From the NCBI GenBank assembly GCA_021201095.1, contig JAJQFO010000280.1, positions 1-33,645 on the forward strand: 33,645 nucleotides of DNA, in the 5' to 3' direction. Within the stretch, counting starts at the first letter, position 1. Every line of letters starts with the position of its first letter. A model generated the notes under the pieces. That model made no database searches, had not been told where the DNA came from, and was given only the letters and a program-made list of their open reading frames with translations. The DNA is from Lachnospiraceae bacterium (GTDB lineage: Bacteria; Bacillota; Clostridia; Lachnospirales; Lachnospiraceae). The translations under genes were made by a program, and so were the position numbers. Of this stretch, positions 15,659 through 24,600 are shown one piece after another.

Positions 15659-16777
15659 ATGTATTATCAGGATGATTTTTCCCGCACGTTTTTAAGTGAG
15701 GCAAAACTGCATCAGCATCTGTTTGAGGTAAGTGCCCGCGCCACCTGGGAGCGGATGCCGAGCTGCGAGATGGAGGTGCTGGCTGCGACCGGTGAAGAAA
15801 GAGACATCGCGGATGTCGAAAAAGAAGACTTAAGCAGCCTGCTTTTTGATACGATGAAACATACCTGCCTGATCCTTCGCGCGGGCGGAAAAAGCTACCT
15901 GCTTGGGAGTACCGCGATACCGACGCTGCAGCGGCGGGCAAGGATTTCCGGGAGTGCCTTATCCGCTGTCGCTACGCCGGTTCTTGCAGATATCTTAAAT
16001 GAATGTCTGGCGGTGGCGGAAGGAAAGTCGCTGCTGCGGTTTTCAGAAGGGAAAATCCGTGCCGTGCACTCCGGGGATAAAAAGGATTATTCGATCATCG
16101 AAATGACGGATATTTTCATGGCTGCTTCCGCCTATATTTCGGAGGGCTTTGAAAATACAAGGTTTTCCGGCGGGTATACGGACCATGCGATGACTTACGG
16201 GGCATGGACGGTCAGCGATAAAAAGATGCTGGATGCGTACCGGGAACTGTCCGCGCGCTATGGGAGAACCATACAGGGCGACCTTTACACGGATATCCGC
16301 GTGACAAGCTCGGATGTCGCCGTCTCCGGAGCCAATATTTCCTATAATATTAAGGAAGACGGCCACACGGTCGTGCTCGGTCGTGCTTTAAAGACCATCC
16401 ACCGCGGCAGCAAAGGGATTGAGGAAGTCGAAGATAACCTAAAAAACGTGTTTGAGTATTACAAAGCCACGTTAAAGGGGATCGAGCGGTTGTTCCATAT
16501 CCGCCTGCGCTATCCGGAAAATGCGATGGCAGGTGTGATGAGGAGCGTAAAGCTTGGGAAAAAGCTGATCGCGGAGACCGTGGAGAACTTCCGGGCCGAG
16601 AATGACGGGCAGCCCTGCACCGCTTATGACGCATACTGCGGGATCTGTCAGGCACTGGTCTTTGCCAGGAAAAACGGAGCGAAAGAACGCGCCATGCTGG
16701 ACCTGGAGGAGGACATTGCCCGGTGCATCTTATCCCGCTGGACGGACTACGACATTCCCGGCGAAGTGAAATACTGA
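15659..16777 (+). CDS. Conserved-looking protein of unknown function
   Basis: A 372-residue soluble protein without signal peptide or TM segments. Noticeable segments are YSIIEMTDIFMAASAYISEG and SGGYTDHAMTYGAWTVSD mid-protein. A predicted coiled or helical part follows near 255-280, and a helical C-terminus contains CTAYDAYCGICQALVFARKN. The size and neighbourhood are reminiscent of phage/plasmid-type DUF932 proteins, but I do not see that family's diagnostic motifs and leave it unassigned. AAGGAGGG just upstream fixes the ATG. It sits between a small protein and another unrecognised gene in the element block. Confidence 0.65.
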   Translation: MYYQDDFSRTFLSEAKLHQHLFEVSARATWERMPSCEMEVLAATGEERDIADVEKEDLSSLLFDTMKHTCLILRAGGKSYLLGSTAIPTLQRRARISGSALSAVATPVLADILNECLAVAEGKSLLRFSEGKIRAVHSGDKKDYSIIEMTDIFMAASAYISEGFENTRFSGGYTDHAMTYGAWTVSDKKMLDAYRELSARYGRTIQGDLYTDIRVTSSDVAVSGANISYNIKEDGHTVVLGRALKTIHRGSKGIEEVEDNLKNVFEYYKATLKGIERLFHIRLRYPENAMAGVMRSVKLGKKLIAETVENFRAENDGQPCTAYDAYCGICQALVFARKNGAKERAMLDLEEDIARCILSRWTDYDIPGEVKY

Positions 16778-16877
16778 TGCCGGATAGTAAATAAAAAGGA
16801 AATGGAACCGGGCTTTGTTTAAAAGAAACTGGAGGTCGAACAGACTTATCATGGCCTGCAAAAAGAAAGGAGAAGTG

Positions 16878-17576
16878 ATGGCCTTAACCGAGATGGATCT
16901 TATGATGCTTCCGGAATGGGTTGGCTGCAGCCGGACGTCGAAAAGCTTTTATCTGTGGCTTATAAAGTGCTGCAGGAGGGACCTGCATCTTTGCGGATAC
17001 CAGCTGCATCCGGTATGGAACAGGGGATTTTGCTTCCTGTTTTTAAAATCCGGTCCGAGTCAGGAAACGGGCAGGCTTCCGAAGCTGATGTGTATCTTTA
17101 ACGCCGGGACATTTGCCCTTTCTGATGTGAGCAGCCTGATGTGCAGGCTTTTGCAGCTGCCGGATACCATGGAACTGGAAAGTAAGGCCCATGCGGAAAA
17201 GACGCTTATCTGCGAAATAAACAGACGGCTTCTTTTTGACCTGGAGCACCGGCACGAGCTGTTCTTCGTCCTGGGTCGCGGAATCATCCCGAAACTTAGC
17301 CGGGCTGAGATCCATGAGGATGCCCTTTGGATGATCGAAAATGGAATTCCGATCGATGAAGTGCGCTATATCCCGGATATCCACTTTGGGGGAGATACCG
17401 TGGAGTTTACCTGGAGGCTGTATCTTCATTATCTTAATAATCCGGCAGCAGTCACGGATGCGATGGAAAAGTTCTGGATCCAGAAATTTGGCGAGGAGAT
17501 GTTCCAGGAAAAGATCCGCTTTAGCGGTATCCGGGAGGAATACGCCCTGATTATGGAGAAAAAGAGCAGGAAATAA
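16878..17576 (+). CDS. Protein of unknown function
   Basis: A 232-residue soluble protein starting at ATG 16878 behind AAAGGAG. An in-frame ATG at 16815 lacks a ribosome binding site. Residues 15-70 are rich in Cys, Trp and aromatic residues; the C-terminal two thirds are helical (LICEINRRLLFDLEHRHELF, then KFWIQKFGEEMFQEKIRF). The first 220 bases also carry an open second frame (16916-17101) that looks protein-like, so the start region deserves care. After the TAA the same frame stays open for 35 further charged codons (17577-17684), suggesting a recent nonsense change or an extension lost. No family is recognised. Confidence 0.55.
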   Translation: MALTEMDLMMLPEWVGCSRTSKSFYLWLIKCCRRDLHLCGYQLHPVWNRGFCFLFLKSGPSQETGRLPKLMCIFNAGTFALSDVSSLMCRLLQLPDTMELESKAHAEKTLICEINRRLLFDLEHRHELFFVLGRGIIPKLSRAEIHEDALWMIENGIPIDEVRYIPDIHFGGDTVEFTWRLYLHYLNNPAAVTDAMEKFWIQKFGEEMFQEKIRFSGIREEYALIMEKKSRK

Positions 17577-17693
17577 GGCATCTGGTGCTGCAGAGAAAAG
17601 CGGACGGAACTTGAGAAAAAACGCAGGGAACAAAAATTGCAAAAAGAATGCTATGAGCAAAAAACTACAGAACGAAGAAAGTGAGGAAAGCAA

Positions 17694-19028
17694 ATGAAAT
17701 ACTATAATCAGATGAACCTTCAGCAGAAATTATGCAGGATACGGAAAAAGATTCCGACCCTGGCAAAACGGCGCCATACCGAGAACGTGGATTACGATTA
17801 TACGAAGATCGACGACATCTATGAGTATTTGACACCGGCGATGGATAAATATGGCGTCAACTTCCGTGTGATCGAGGAGACACCGACGCAGAAGGATGAG
17901 CATGGGGAGCCGGTGTATCTGCGTCAAAAGGACGGGATGTGGATCTATGAGGCGGATGCCCTGCTCGAATGGGTCAATATCGATGATCCGGAAGATACGG
18001 AAACCGCCCGCATCCACCTGATCGGCACGCATGACATGGCGGAGAAGGCGAAAGGGACGGCAATGACTTACGGGATCAAGTATTATCTTTTCAGCCGGTT
18101 CAACATCAACCAGGGTGGAAACGCGGAGGATTCCGATTCCGTGCCATCCCCCGGAAAGAAGGAAGCAGTCCCGGAGCCGCGAAAACTCGTGAAACGCAAA
18201 GCCGGGAAGCCGGAAGCTTCAGGAGAGAAGAGACCGGAACAGCAGGCTTTAAAAGAAACGGCTGCCGGGCCGGATCCGGCACCGTCCGAATCGGTTGCAA
18301 AGTTTGCAGCGGAACGGAGCCGGAGGGCAAAATCAGAGCCGGAGAAAGCTTTGGAAGTGACAGAGAAAAAAACGGAAGCATCCCGGCCGGACGCTGCGGA
18401 ACCGTCGCGGATTTCTGCAAAAAGCCCCGGCAGGCAGGATAGAAAAATTGAACCGTTCCCTGCCATGAATCCCCCGGAATCCCGGGAATCGTCGAGTTCC
18501 CGGAAAGAGAGTGAATCACCGGCAAAAGCATTGGAGACGGGAAATTCGGCAGAACCTGTTAAAACTATCAAAGAAAAGCAGGTTCAGGCAGACGAAGATA
18601 CCCTGGCAGAGGATGTGCGGATGGACCAGATATCCTTTGGCATGACGGCGGATCATTCCTTCGATGAGTTTGTAGAGCTTCAGGAGGGGGAAGAAATCCC
18701 GTTTGATGAAATGCCGGAGGACGAAAAGGATTTTGACGGGGATGAGGTGGACATGGATGAGCTGGAAAAAGAATTTTTACATGAGCTTAAAATAGAGAAT
18801 GGACATGGCGGACCGATGACTCTTGAGAGGGCCAGAAAGATTCCGTGCGCGTTCGGACCTTTTACGGGCAAGACATTTGGCGAACTTTTTGATTCAGGGG
18901 AGACAGGCCGCAGAGCCCTCGAATGGGTGGTAAACCGTTATGCGGGGAACAACCAGGAACAGAAGGAAGCGGCGGCGATCCTGTTAAAAGAACTGGAACG
19001 GCAGGATGGCCTGGGCAAAGCAGCATAA
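17694..19028 (+). CDS. ERF-type single-strand annealing protein with a long linker and C-terminal domain
   Basis: A 444-residue protein. Residues 1-140 match the ERF recombinase pattern: YDYTKIDDIYEYLTPAMDKY, an inner beta-sheet segment, then KAKGTAMTYGIKYYLFSRFN, the family's hallmark stretch before the core end. ERF proteins anneal single strands during phage and conjugative-element recombination. Residues about 145-340 are a disordered Pro/Glu/Lys/Ser-rich linker, followed by an acidic patch. The last 65 residues (CAFGPFTGKTFGELFD then ALEWVVNRY) resemble the short DUF3820-like domain appended to some nucleases. GAGG lies upstream of the ATG. A terminator follows 13 bases after the stop. 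Confidence 0.72.
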   Translation: MKYYNQMNLQQKLCRIRKKIPTLAKRRHTENVDYDYTKIDDIYEYLTPAMDKYGVNFRVIEETPTQKDEHGEPVYLRQKDGMWIYEADALLEWVNIDDPEDTETARIHLIGTHDMAEKAKGTAMTYGIKYYLFSRFNINQGGNAEDSDSVPSPGKKEAVPEPRKLVKRKAGKPEASGEKRPEQQALKETAAGPDPAPSESVAKFAAERSRRAKSEPEKALEVTEKKTEASRPDAAEPSRISAKSPGRQDRKIEPFPAMNPPESRESSSSRKESESPAKALETGNSAEPVKTIKEKQVQADEDTLAEDVRMDQISFGMTADHSFDEFVELQEGEEIPFDEMPEDEKDFDGDEVDMDELEKEFLHELKIENGHGGPMTLERARKIPCAFGPFTGKTFGELFDSGETGRRALEWVVNRYAGNNQEQKEAAAILLKELERQDGLGKAA

Positions 19029-19040
19029 GGGAAAGAAAAG

Positions 19041-19074
19041 CGGCATGGGGCAGGGTATGTTCCATGCTGTTTTT
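19041..19074 (+). terminator. Intrinsic terminator upstream of the primase-like gene
   Basis: CGGCATGG (19041-19048) pairs with CCATGCTG (19062-19069), one G-T, and TTTTT follows. It sits in the 86-base gap before the next gene's GAAGGAAGGAG. Confidence 0.65.
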
Positions 19075-19114
19075 CCCGTGCGCCAGGCCGGTTTAAAACT
19101 GAAGAAGGAAGGAG

Positions 19115-21478
19115 ATGGGCCAAACCATGTATATACCGCCCTTTTCCATCGAAGAAGTGTCGGATCTGCTTGGGATCGAGCGTATCGGCCCGACATCCGG
19201 CGCGTCGTTTGGCGTTGTCTGCCCCTTTTGCGGGGACCGGCGCGGAAAGATGAATTTCTGTATCTGCAAGGACGGACAGGTGAAGAACACGTACCACTGT
19301 TTCCACTGCGGGGAGAGCGGAAATATGCTCCAGCTCTATGCGAAGCTGCGCGGCCTGTATGGTACCGATGCCTGCAAGGTGGCATACCGCGAGATTCGAA
19401 ACCGGCTCCTGGATGTGCACTCATCCAATGGGAACGGATGGGATCCCGGCCAGACGAAAATCAGGGAATTTACGGAGCAGTCAGCGCTGCCTGTGGATTT
19501 CGCACATCGGGATGCCGTTTACCGGGAGCTTTTATCCATGCTGCGTTTATCCAAAAAACACCGGCGCGACCTTCAAAACCGGGGTCTTAACGGGGAACAG
19601 GTTAGCAGGATGGGAGAGATGGGATTTTTAAGCACCGCGCCAAAAGAAAACAAAAGCCTGGCAAGACGGCTGATAAAAAAGGGATATTCCCTGGAGGGCG
19701 TCCCCGGTTTTTACATGGATGACAGGGGAGAGTGGATGATTTCCTTTTACCAGTATAACAGCGGCATTTTATGCCCTGTTTATTCGGAAAACGCCATGAT
19801 CGCGGGTTTCCAGATCCGCATGGATGAGCCGTTTAAAGGCATGAAATACACCTGGCTTACCAGTGCCGGCAAACGAAAAGGCTGCTCGAGCAAAAGCCCG
19901 GCCGGATTCTTCGGCAGTCCGGATGCGGATGCCGTTTATGTGACGGAGGGCATTTTAAAGGCGGCGGTGGCGCACCTTGTGACCGGAAAACCGTTTATCG
20001 GGAATCCGGGCGTCGGGCATTATAAGGAGCTGAAAGAAATGCTTGCCAGATTAAAAGCCCGCGGTGTGAAGCTGGTCTTTGAATGCTATGACATGGATAA
20101 AGACATGCGGACGGATTGCAGAGAGGACTGCGGCGAGGCGTGTGTAAGCTGTGAAAGATATCAGACCCGGCCCGGTGCGAATGGCACGAACGCGTATACC
20201 TGCCCGAAAAAACAGAAAAAGCGTGACGATATCCGCGCAGGCTGCGGCAGGCTGTACCAGACCTGTGAGGAACTGCAGCTCAAATGCGTCCGCGTCACCT
20301 GGGAGCAGGATGCGGACGGCTATTGGAGTGGGAAACGGAAAGGCATTGACGACTGGCAGCTTGGAATTTTGCAGGAACAGTTAAAACAAAGGGAGAAGCA
20401 GCAAAATGCAGACGAAACACGAAAAATCGTGATCAACGATTACGGAGCATATAAAACAGATCAAAAAACGGGTGACCAGATAAGGAAACTCATTCAGGCT
20501 GTACCAAAGGGGAGCTATTGCGGCTCCCTTTTTGTATGGCCTGAAGCATTTTTTAAAACGAAAAAAGGAGGAATGGCGCTTATGAAGAAATCAGGAAAAG
20601 TAGCAGTTGCGGTCTCCATCGCCTGCATCCTGGCAGGCGTGTTTCTGGCACTACAGACGTATCTTGGCTATATAAAGGGCAGGGAGGGGTATCAAAATCT
20701 TGCTGATACCTATACCTCTGAAAGAGCGGATTCGAATGCGGATGCTGCTGCGGACGATTTGGACGGGGACGGAGAGGAGGCAGAGCATCCGGACTCGGAT
20801 AGCTTTGATACGAGCACCTTGCCGGAGGATGCGCCGGAGCGGATCACGATCGACTGGGAGAGCTTTTTGAAAACATACCCGGATTGTGTCGGATGGATTC
20901 ATCTCCCGGCTGTGGAACTATCCTATCCGGTCATGCAGTCTTCCGATAATGATTACTATCTGCATCGGTCGCCGGAGGGCGGATACCTCTATGCCGGGAG
21001 TATCTTTATGGATTACCAGTGCAGCCCCGATTTTTCCGATTTAAATACGATCATTTACGGCCACAACATGCGCGATGGGAGCATGTTCGCGAAACTGAAA
21101 CAATACAACGATGCGGAGGTGTTCCTGTCCTGCCCTTACTTTTGGATCTACACGCCGGACGGGGATTACCTGTACCGGATTTATTCCGTCCATAAGGCAG
21201 AGGTTGGAAGCGGGGCGTTTTCCCTGATGTTATCCGATGGCGAATACCGTTCCTGGTTTCTTTGCATGCTGGAGGCTTCCGAGATGGAGACGGAAGTATT
21301 GGCAAAAACCGAAGAAGCTTTGGCTGAGCTGCTCTCGGATTTTTATGGCGGATCTTCTGATGCGGGCCTTTCTGATACAGATATTCCCTTTGGCAGGACC
21401 GTCACGTTATCCACCTGTACGGGAATCAGCGATATGCGCCAGCTGGTGCAGGGATGCCTTGTGGGGATTGCCGATTAA
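19115..21478 (+). CDS. CHC2 zinc-finger/Toprim-like primase-related protein, in frame with a class B sortase
   Basis: One uninterrupted 787-codon frame. Residues 30-95 hold a CHC2-type zinc finger (CPFC at 36-39, HCFHC at 61-65). About 215-430 is a DUF3854/Toprim-like domain with YVTEGILKAAVA, ECYDMD and KGIDDWQL, which suggests a role in replication or priming of mobile DNA. From about residue 440 comes a linker encoded by a terminator-like hairpin, then TM segment 494-516 and a class B sortase to the end. The start has AAGG six bases upstream. No stop separates the two parts, yet the sortase has its own AGGAGG and ATG at 20582. I infer either a true fusion produced by stop-codon loss, or two proteins made from overlapping signals. 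Confidence 0.72.
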   Translation: MGQTMYIPPFSIEEVSDLLGIERIGPTSGASFGVVCPFCGDRRGKMNFCICKDGQVKNTYHCFHCGESGNMLQLYAKLRGLYGTDACKVAYREIRNRLLDVHSSNGNGWDPGQTKIREFTEQSALPVDFAHRDAVYRELLSMLRLSKKHRRDLQNRGLNGEQVSRMGEMGFLSTAPKENKSLARRLIKKGYSLEGVPGFYMDDRGEWMISFYQYNSGILCPVYSENAMIAGFQIRMDEPFKGMKYTWLTSAGKRKGCSSKSPAGFFGSPDADAVYVTEGILKAAVAHLVTGKPFIGNPGVGHYKELKEMLARLKARGVKLVFECYDMDKDMRTDCREDCGEACVSCERYQTRPGANGTNAYTCPKKQKKRDDIRAGCGRLYQTCEELQLKCVRVTWEQDADGYWSGKRKGIDDWQLGILQEQLKQREKQQNADETRKIVINDYGAYKTDQKTGDQIRKLIQAVPKGSYCGSLFVWPEAFFKTKKGGMALMKKSGKVAVAVSIACILAGVFLALQTYLGYIKGREGYQNLADTYTSERADSNADAAADDLDGDGEEAEHPDSDSFDTSTLPEDAPERITIDWESFLKTYPDCVGWIHLPAVELSYPVMQSSDNDYYLHRSPEGGYLYAGSIFMDYQCSPDFSDLNTIIYGHNMRDGSMFAKLKQYNDAEVFLSCPYFWIYTPDGDYLYRIYSVHKAEVGSGAFSLMLSDGEYRSWFLCMLEASEMETEVLAKTEEALAELLSDFYGGSSDAGLSDTDIPFGRTVTLSTCTGISDMRQLVQGCLVGIAD
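20506..20533 (+). terminator. Terminator-like hairpin inside the primase-sortase frame
   Basis: AAAGGGGAGC pairs with GCTCCCTTTT (one G-T) across loop TATTGCG, and T continues to 20533. It lies between the primase-like and sortase parts where an intergenic terminator would be expected, but the reading frame passes through it. Confidence 0.6.
20582..21478 (+). CDS. Class B sortase (likely separate start within the longer frame)
   Basis: A 298-residue membrane-anchored transpeptidase if started at the ATG at 20582, which has AGGAGG ten bases upstream; the ATG at 20573 is too close to it. An N-terminal TM segment (VAVAVSIACILAGVFLALQT) is followed by an acidic Asp/Glu/Ala-rich stretch and the sortase barrel. 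The catalytic triad is visible as His in IIYGHNMRDGSMF, Cys in VTLSTCTGI and Arg in DMRQLVQG (His650, Cys768, Arg775 of the long frame). Family length for SrtB-type enzymes is 230-300 residues, so the separate form is complete by itself. It lies directly upstream of the giant surface-protein gene, its likely substrate. Confidence 0.85.
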   Translation: MKKSGKVAVAVSIACILAGVFLALQTYLGYIKGREGYQNLADTYTSERADSNADAAADDLDGDGEEAEHPDSDSFDTSTLPEDAPERITIDWESFLKTYPDCVGWIHLPAVELSYPVMQSSDNDYYLHRSPEGGYLYAGSIFMDYQCSPDFSDLNTIIYGHNMRDGSMFAKLKQYNDAEVFLSCPYFWIYTPDGDYLYRIYSVHKAEVGSGAFSLMLSDGEYRSWFLCMLEASEMETEVLAKTEEALAELLSDFYGGSSDAGLSDTDIPFGRTVTLSTCTGISDMRQLVQGCLVGIAD

Positions 21479-21550
21479 GACCTTACGCCCTCCTTGCGGG
21501 CACCGCCAGACAGAAAACGATAGATCCTAGAGAAAAGAAAGGAGACGTGG

Positions 21551-21655
21551 ATGGCATCAAGGGGACCGCCGGGTATGACCGGCATATTTGGTCAGGATGA
21601 AAAGAAGTTGAGTTATGATTCACGGTATGTAAATTTCACTGTATTAAAAGCATGA
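21551..21655 (+). CDS. Possible 34-residue small protein
   Basis: ATG with AAAGGAG at good distance opens a 34-codon frame (starts MASRGPPGMTGIFGQDEKK) in the 194-base gap between sortase and adhesin genes. It ends 17 bases before the adhesin start and just ahead of that gene's AGGAGG, so it could be translated and coupled to the adhesin. No hydrophobic segment or known motif is seen. The rest of the gap shows only a weak GCCC/GGGC hairpin near 21490. Confidence 0.4.
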   Translation: MASRGPPGMTGIFGQDEKKLSYDSRYVNFTVLKA

Positions 21656-21672
21656 GTTAGTAGGAGGAAAAG

Positions 21673-24600
21673 ATGAGGATCAGAAAGTATAACCGTGCGA
21701 TATCCATGCTGATGGCTGTCACCATGGCGGCATCCGGCCTGATGGGATGCTTCCCGGCAAGCGCGCAGGAAACGGAGACAGAGCTTGTGACAGAAGCGGG
21801 AACAGAAGCTGTAACGGAAGCGGAAAGCGGGGCAGCAGATAATACAGAGGAGAACAAAACAGAAAGTACAGAAGCGGAAACGAATACGGAAACGGAAAGC
21901 ACTGTGAAAGATGCATCAAAAGAAGTCGAAGCATCGAAAGAAGCCGAAGCATCGAATGATACCGATGCGGAAGACGAAACCGAAACGGAGACGCCGTCCT
22001 ATACGGTCACGCTCCCCTATTATGAAGGCGTTGTTTATACGTATGAGGATGGGAAACTGAAAGAGCAGACCGAGGATCAATCCCTTACGCTTGCCTATGA
22101 AGCAGGGGAAAAGGTGGAGATTCGGATCGAACATGCGGAGGAAGTCCTGCTTGAAGAACTCCATGTCTTTTACGAAGAAGATGAGGAGATCGGCTATGAA
22201 TGGGAGCAGGAGGACGGAACGCTCACATTTGAGATGCCCGAAAAGGATGTCTGGCTTGACCTTGCGCTTACAAGCGTGGAAACGGCAACTGAATCGGGGA
22301 CGGAGTCTGAACAGGCGGCTGAAAGTGAAACCACAGAGGAAGAGGCATGGGGCTGGATCGAATATGTAACGACAGAGGGAGGATCCATCAATGCATCATT
22401 TGAGTATTATGGGGAAATCTTTGATGCAGGTACCTATACTTACGATATGATGGAATACGGCCCATGGGAGGCACAGTACGAGATTACCGGGAATGTACTT
22501 GTCACTGCCTCGGCAAACGACGGATATGAACTTGAAGCGATTACGGTCACGGATGGAGATGGAAATCTCCTCGCATCGTATGATACGGAAACTGTATCCA
22601 TCACTCCGAGCGCGGACTATAAGATGATTATTACGGCGTTCTTTACAGCGAAAATGGAAGAAGAGAGCGAATCTGAGGAAGCCGCTGAGACAGAAACGGA
22701 AGAAGTTATTACCGAATCCGAAACGGAAGCTGAGACGGAGGCTGATATGGAGGCCGAAACAGAGGTTGAGACAGAAGCGGAATCCGGGGAGGAATATACA
22801 GCCCTTCCGGATGAAGTGACGCAGAACATCAACAAAGGTTATGGTGGCATTGTGCCGACATATGCGGGCGTGACTGTGGAAGGCCGGGAATATACAATAA
22901 CTGCCGGGGATGAGGATTTTGATATCTATTCCCTGCCGATGGATTATTCGACGGAGTACTTCAAGTATTACTTGGTTGATGACGGCGGTTATAACTGTAA
23001 TGCTGTTGGTGACTATGCCGTCATGTACGCGGTATCCCATTGCAATTACCCGGATTATGCCTGGTATGTAACGAATACCGTACATGTGGTTGACGCATAC
23101 AGCGAAAGCGGCGCAACCGTTATCGTGGACAGCTATACCATGAAAGCGGCTGCTCCCGACGGCACTGCGGAATATGGCATCTGGTACACCACGGAATCCG
23201 GAGAGTTCACAATGGATGTTACTGACTCTTACGACATCACGCTTTCCATCACGGCCACTATGGACGGCGAGGAAGCGGACCCGTTCGACTTTATTACGGT
23301 AACGGACGGGAATGGCCCTACGGAGAAGGTTGTTGCGTTTGCTATCACGGATGCCGCGGACCATGCCTATGTCATCACACTCTCGAATGACGATGAGTCC
23401 GAAGGCAAAGCCTTGGAAAGCGGCGGCGGCTGGTACGACATCGACGAGGACCTGCTGGCCGCGCTTGATGCGGCAGAAGACGGTTCCGAGGAACAGATGG
23501 AGATACTCGGTGCCATTGATGCGGCTATTAATGGCACTGATACGGATGAAGACAGCATGTCCTCCGCAAATGACGGGATTTTTGTTGCATCTGAGGATGA
23601 CATTGCTACCATCAGCTCGTCAACTACAGCCTCAGCTTCAGCGGGCAGCTTTACTGCAACCATGCTGACCGGATACCAGACCGGGCATAACAGTGACGGC
23701 TCGGCTGAAACAAATTACGGCACAGTTTTGCTTGCTGGCAGCAGTTCATATACTGCGACCATAAACAAACTGTTATCGACTGTTTCAGGCACGCTTGGAA
23801 TTGAGGCTTCCATCAGCTCATCCCAGCTTACAAATATTTATGCATATTGTATCAGTGGCCACAACTATTACGGGTGGCCCGTAAGTACCTATGTTACCGT
23901 AACCGTTTATGTCAAGGCAACCACGACTGCCACTACAAGTGACGACGGCAGCACTACGACATATACCACGACAATCACGCTGTATACGTACGCTTATTAT
24001 GGCAGCGGCTACCAGACATTTTATGGGAAAAAGACCATCACCGATACTGAAACGGAACATAATACCGGCTTTCTGACGATAAGGAAATGCTTTGACGGCA
24101 CGGGCCTGATTTCGGCAATAGGTTCAGTTGAAAATTCCCTTCTTGGCGACCTTGGCACGACATTCGCTATTTATGAAGTTACCGGGTATGATGATGAAGG
24201 TAATGCTGTTTTCGATGAGGACAATCCAGTCGAAACAATTAAAATGAATGCGGACAACTCATCAACCGGCACCATTGAAACTGATGATGGTGAAGAGGTT
24301 GTTTACCAGTTGAAATATGATGTCGAACTGGACCCGGGCACATATGTAGTAAGGGAGACCTACCGCATCAAAGGGACGGTGGATAATACCGCTACTGTAT
24401 ATGGACCATATACCGTCGAGGCGGGAAGCACGGCCACGGTTCAGACTGAATGGATCAAGAATTATATTTTCAGGTACTATGGTTATATCTGTACAAAAAC
24501 CAATTCGAACGGGACACCCTTGGAAGGCGCTGTGTTTAAAGTGCAGTATTACTCGACGCAGAGCAATTCAAAGCAGGATACGGACGGGTATGCCCCGATT

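Noticed and set aside
21673..21750. Lipoprotein signal in the adhesin (LMGC at residues 23-26)
   Set aside because: Met at the -2 position is poor for a lipobox, and a good signal peptidase I site (PASA) follows; wall anchoring by the sortase is more likely.
22396..23364. Long minus-strand frame (322 codons) opposite the adhesin gene
   Set aside because: The plus strand has a continuous repeat protein; the minus frame has no ribosome binding site or domain pattern and arises from codon bias.
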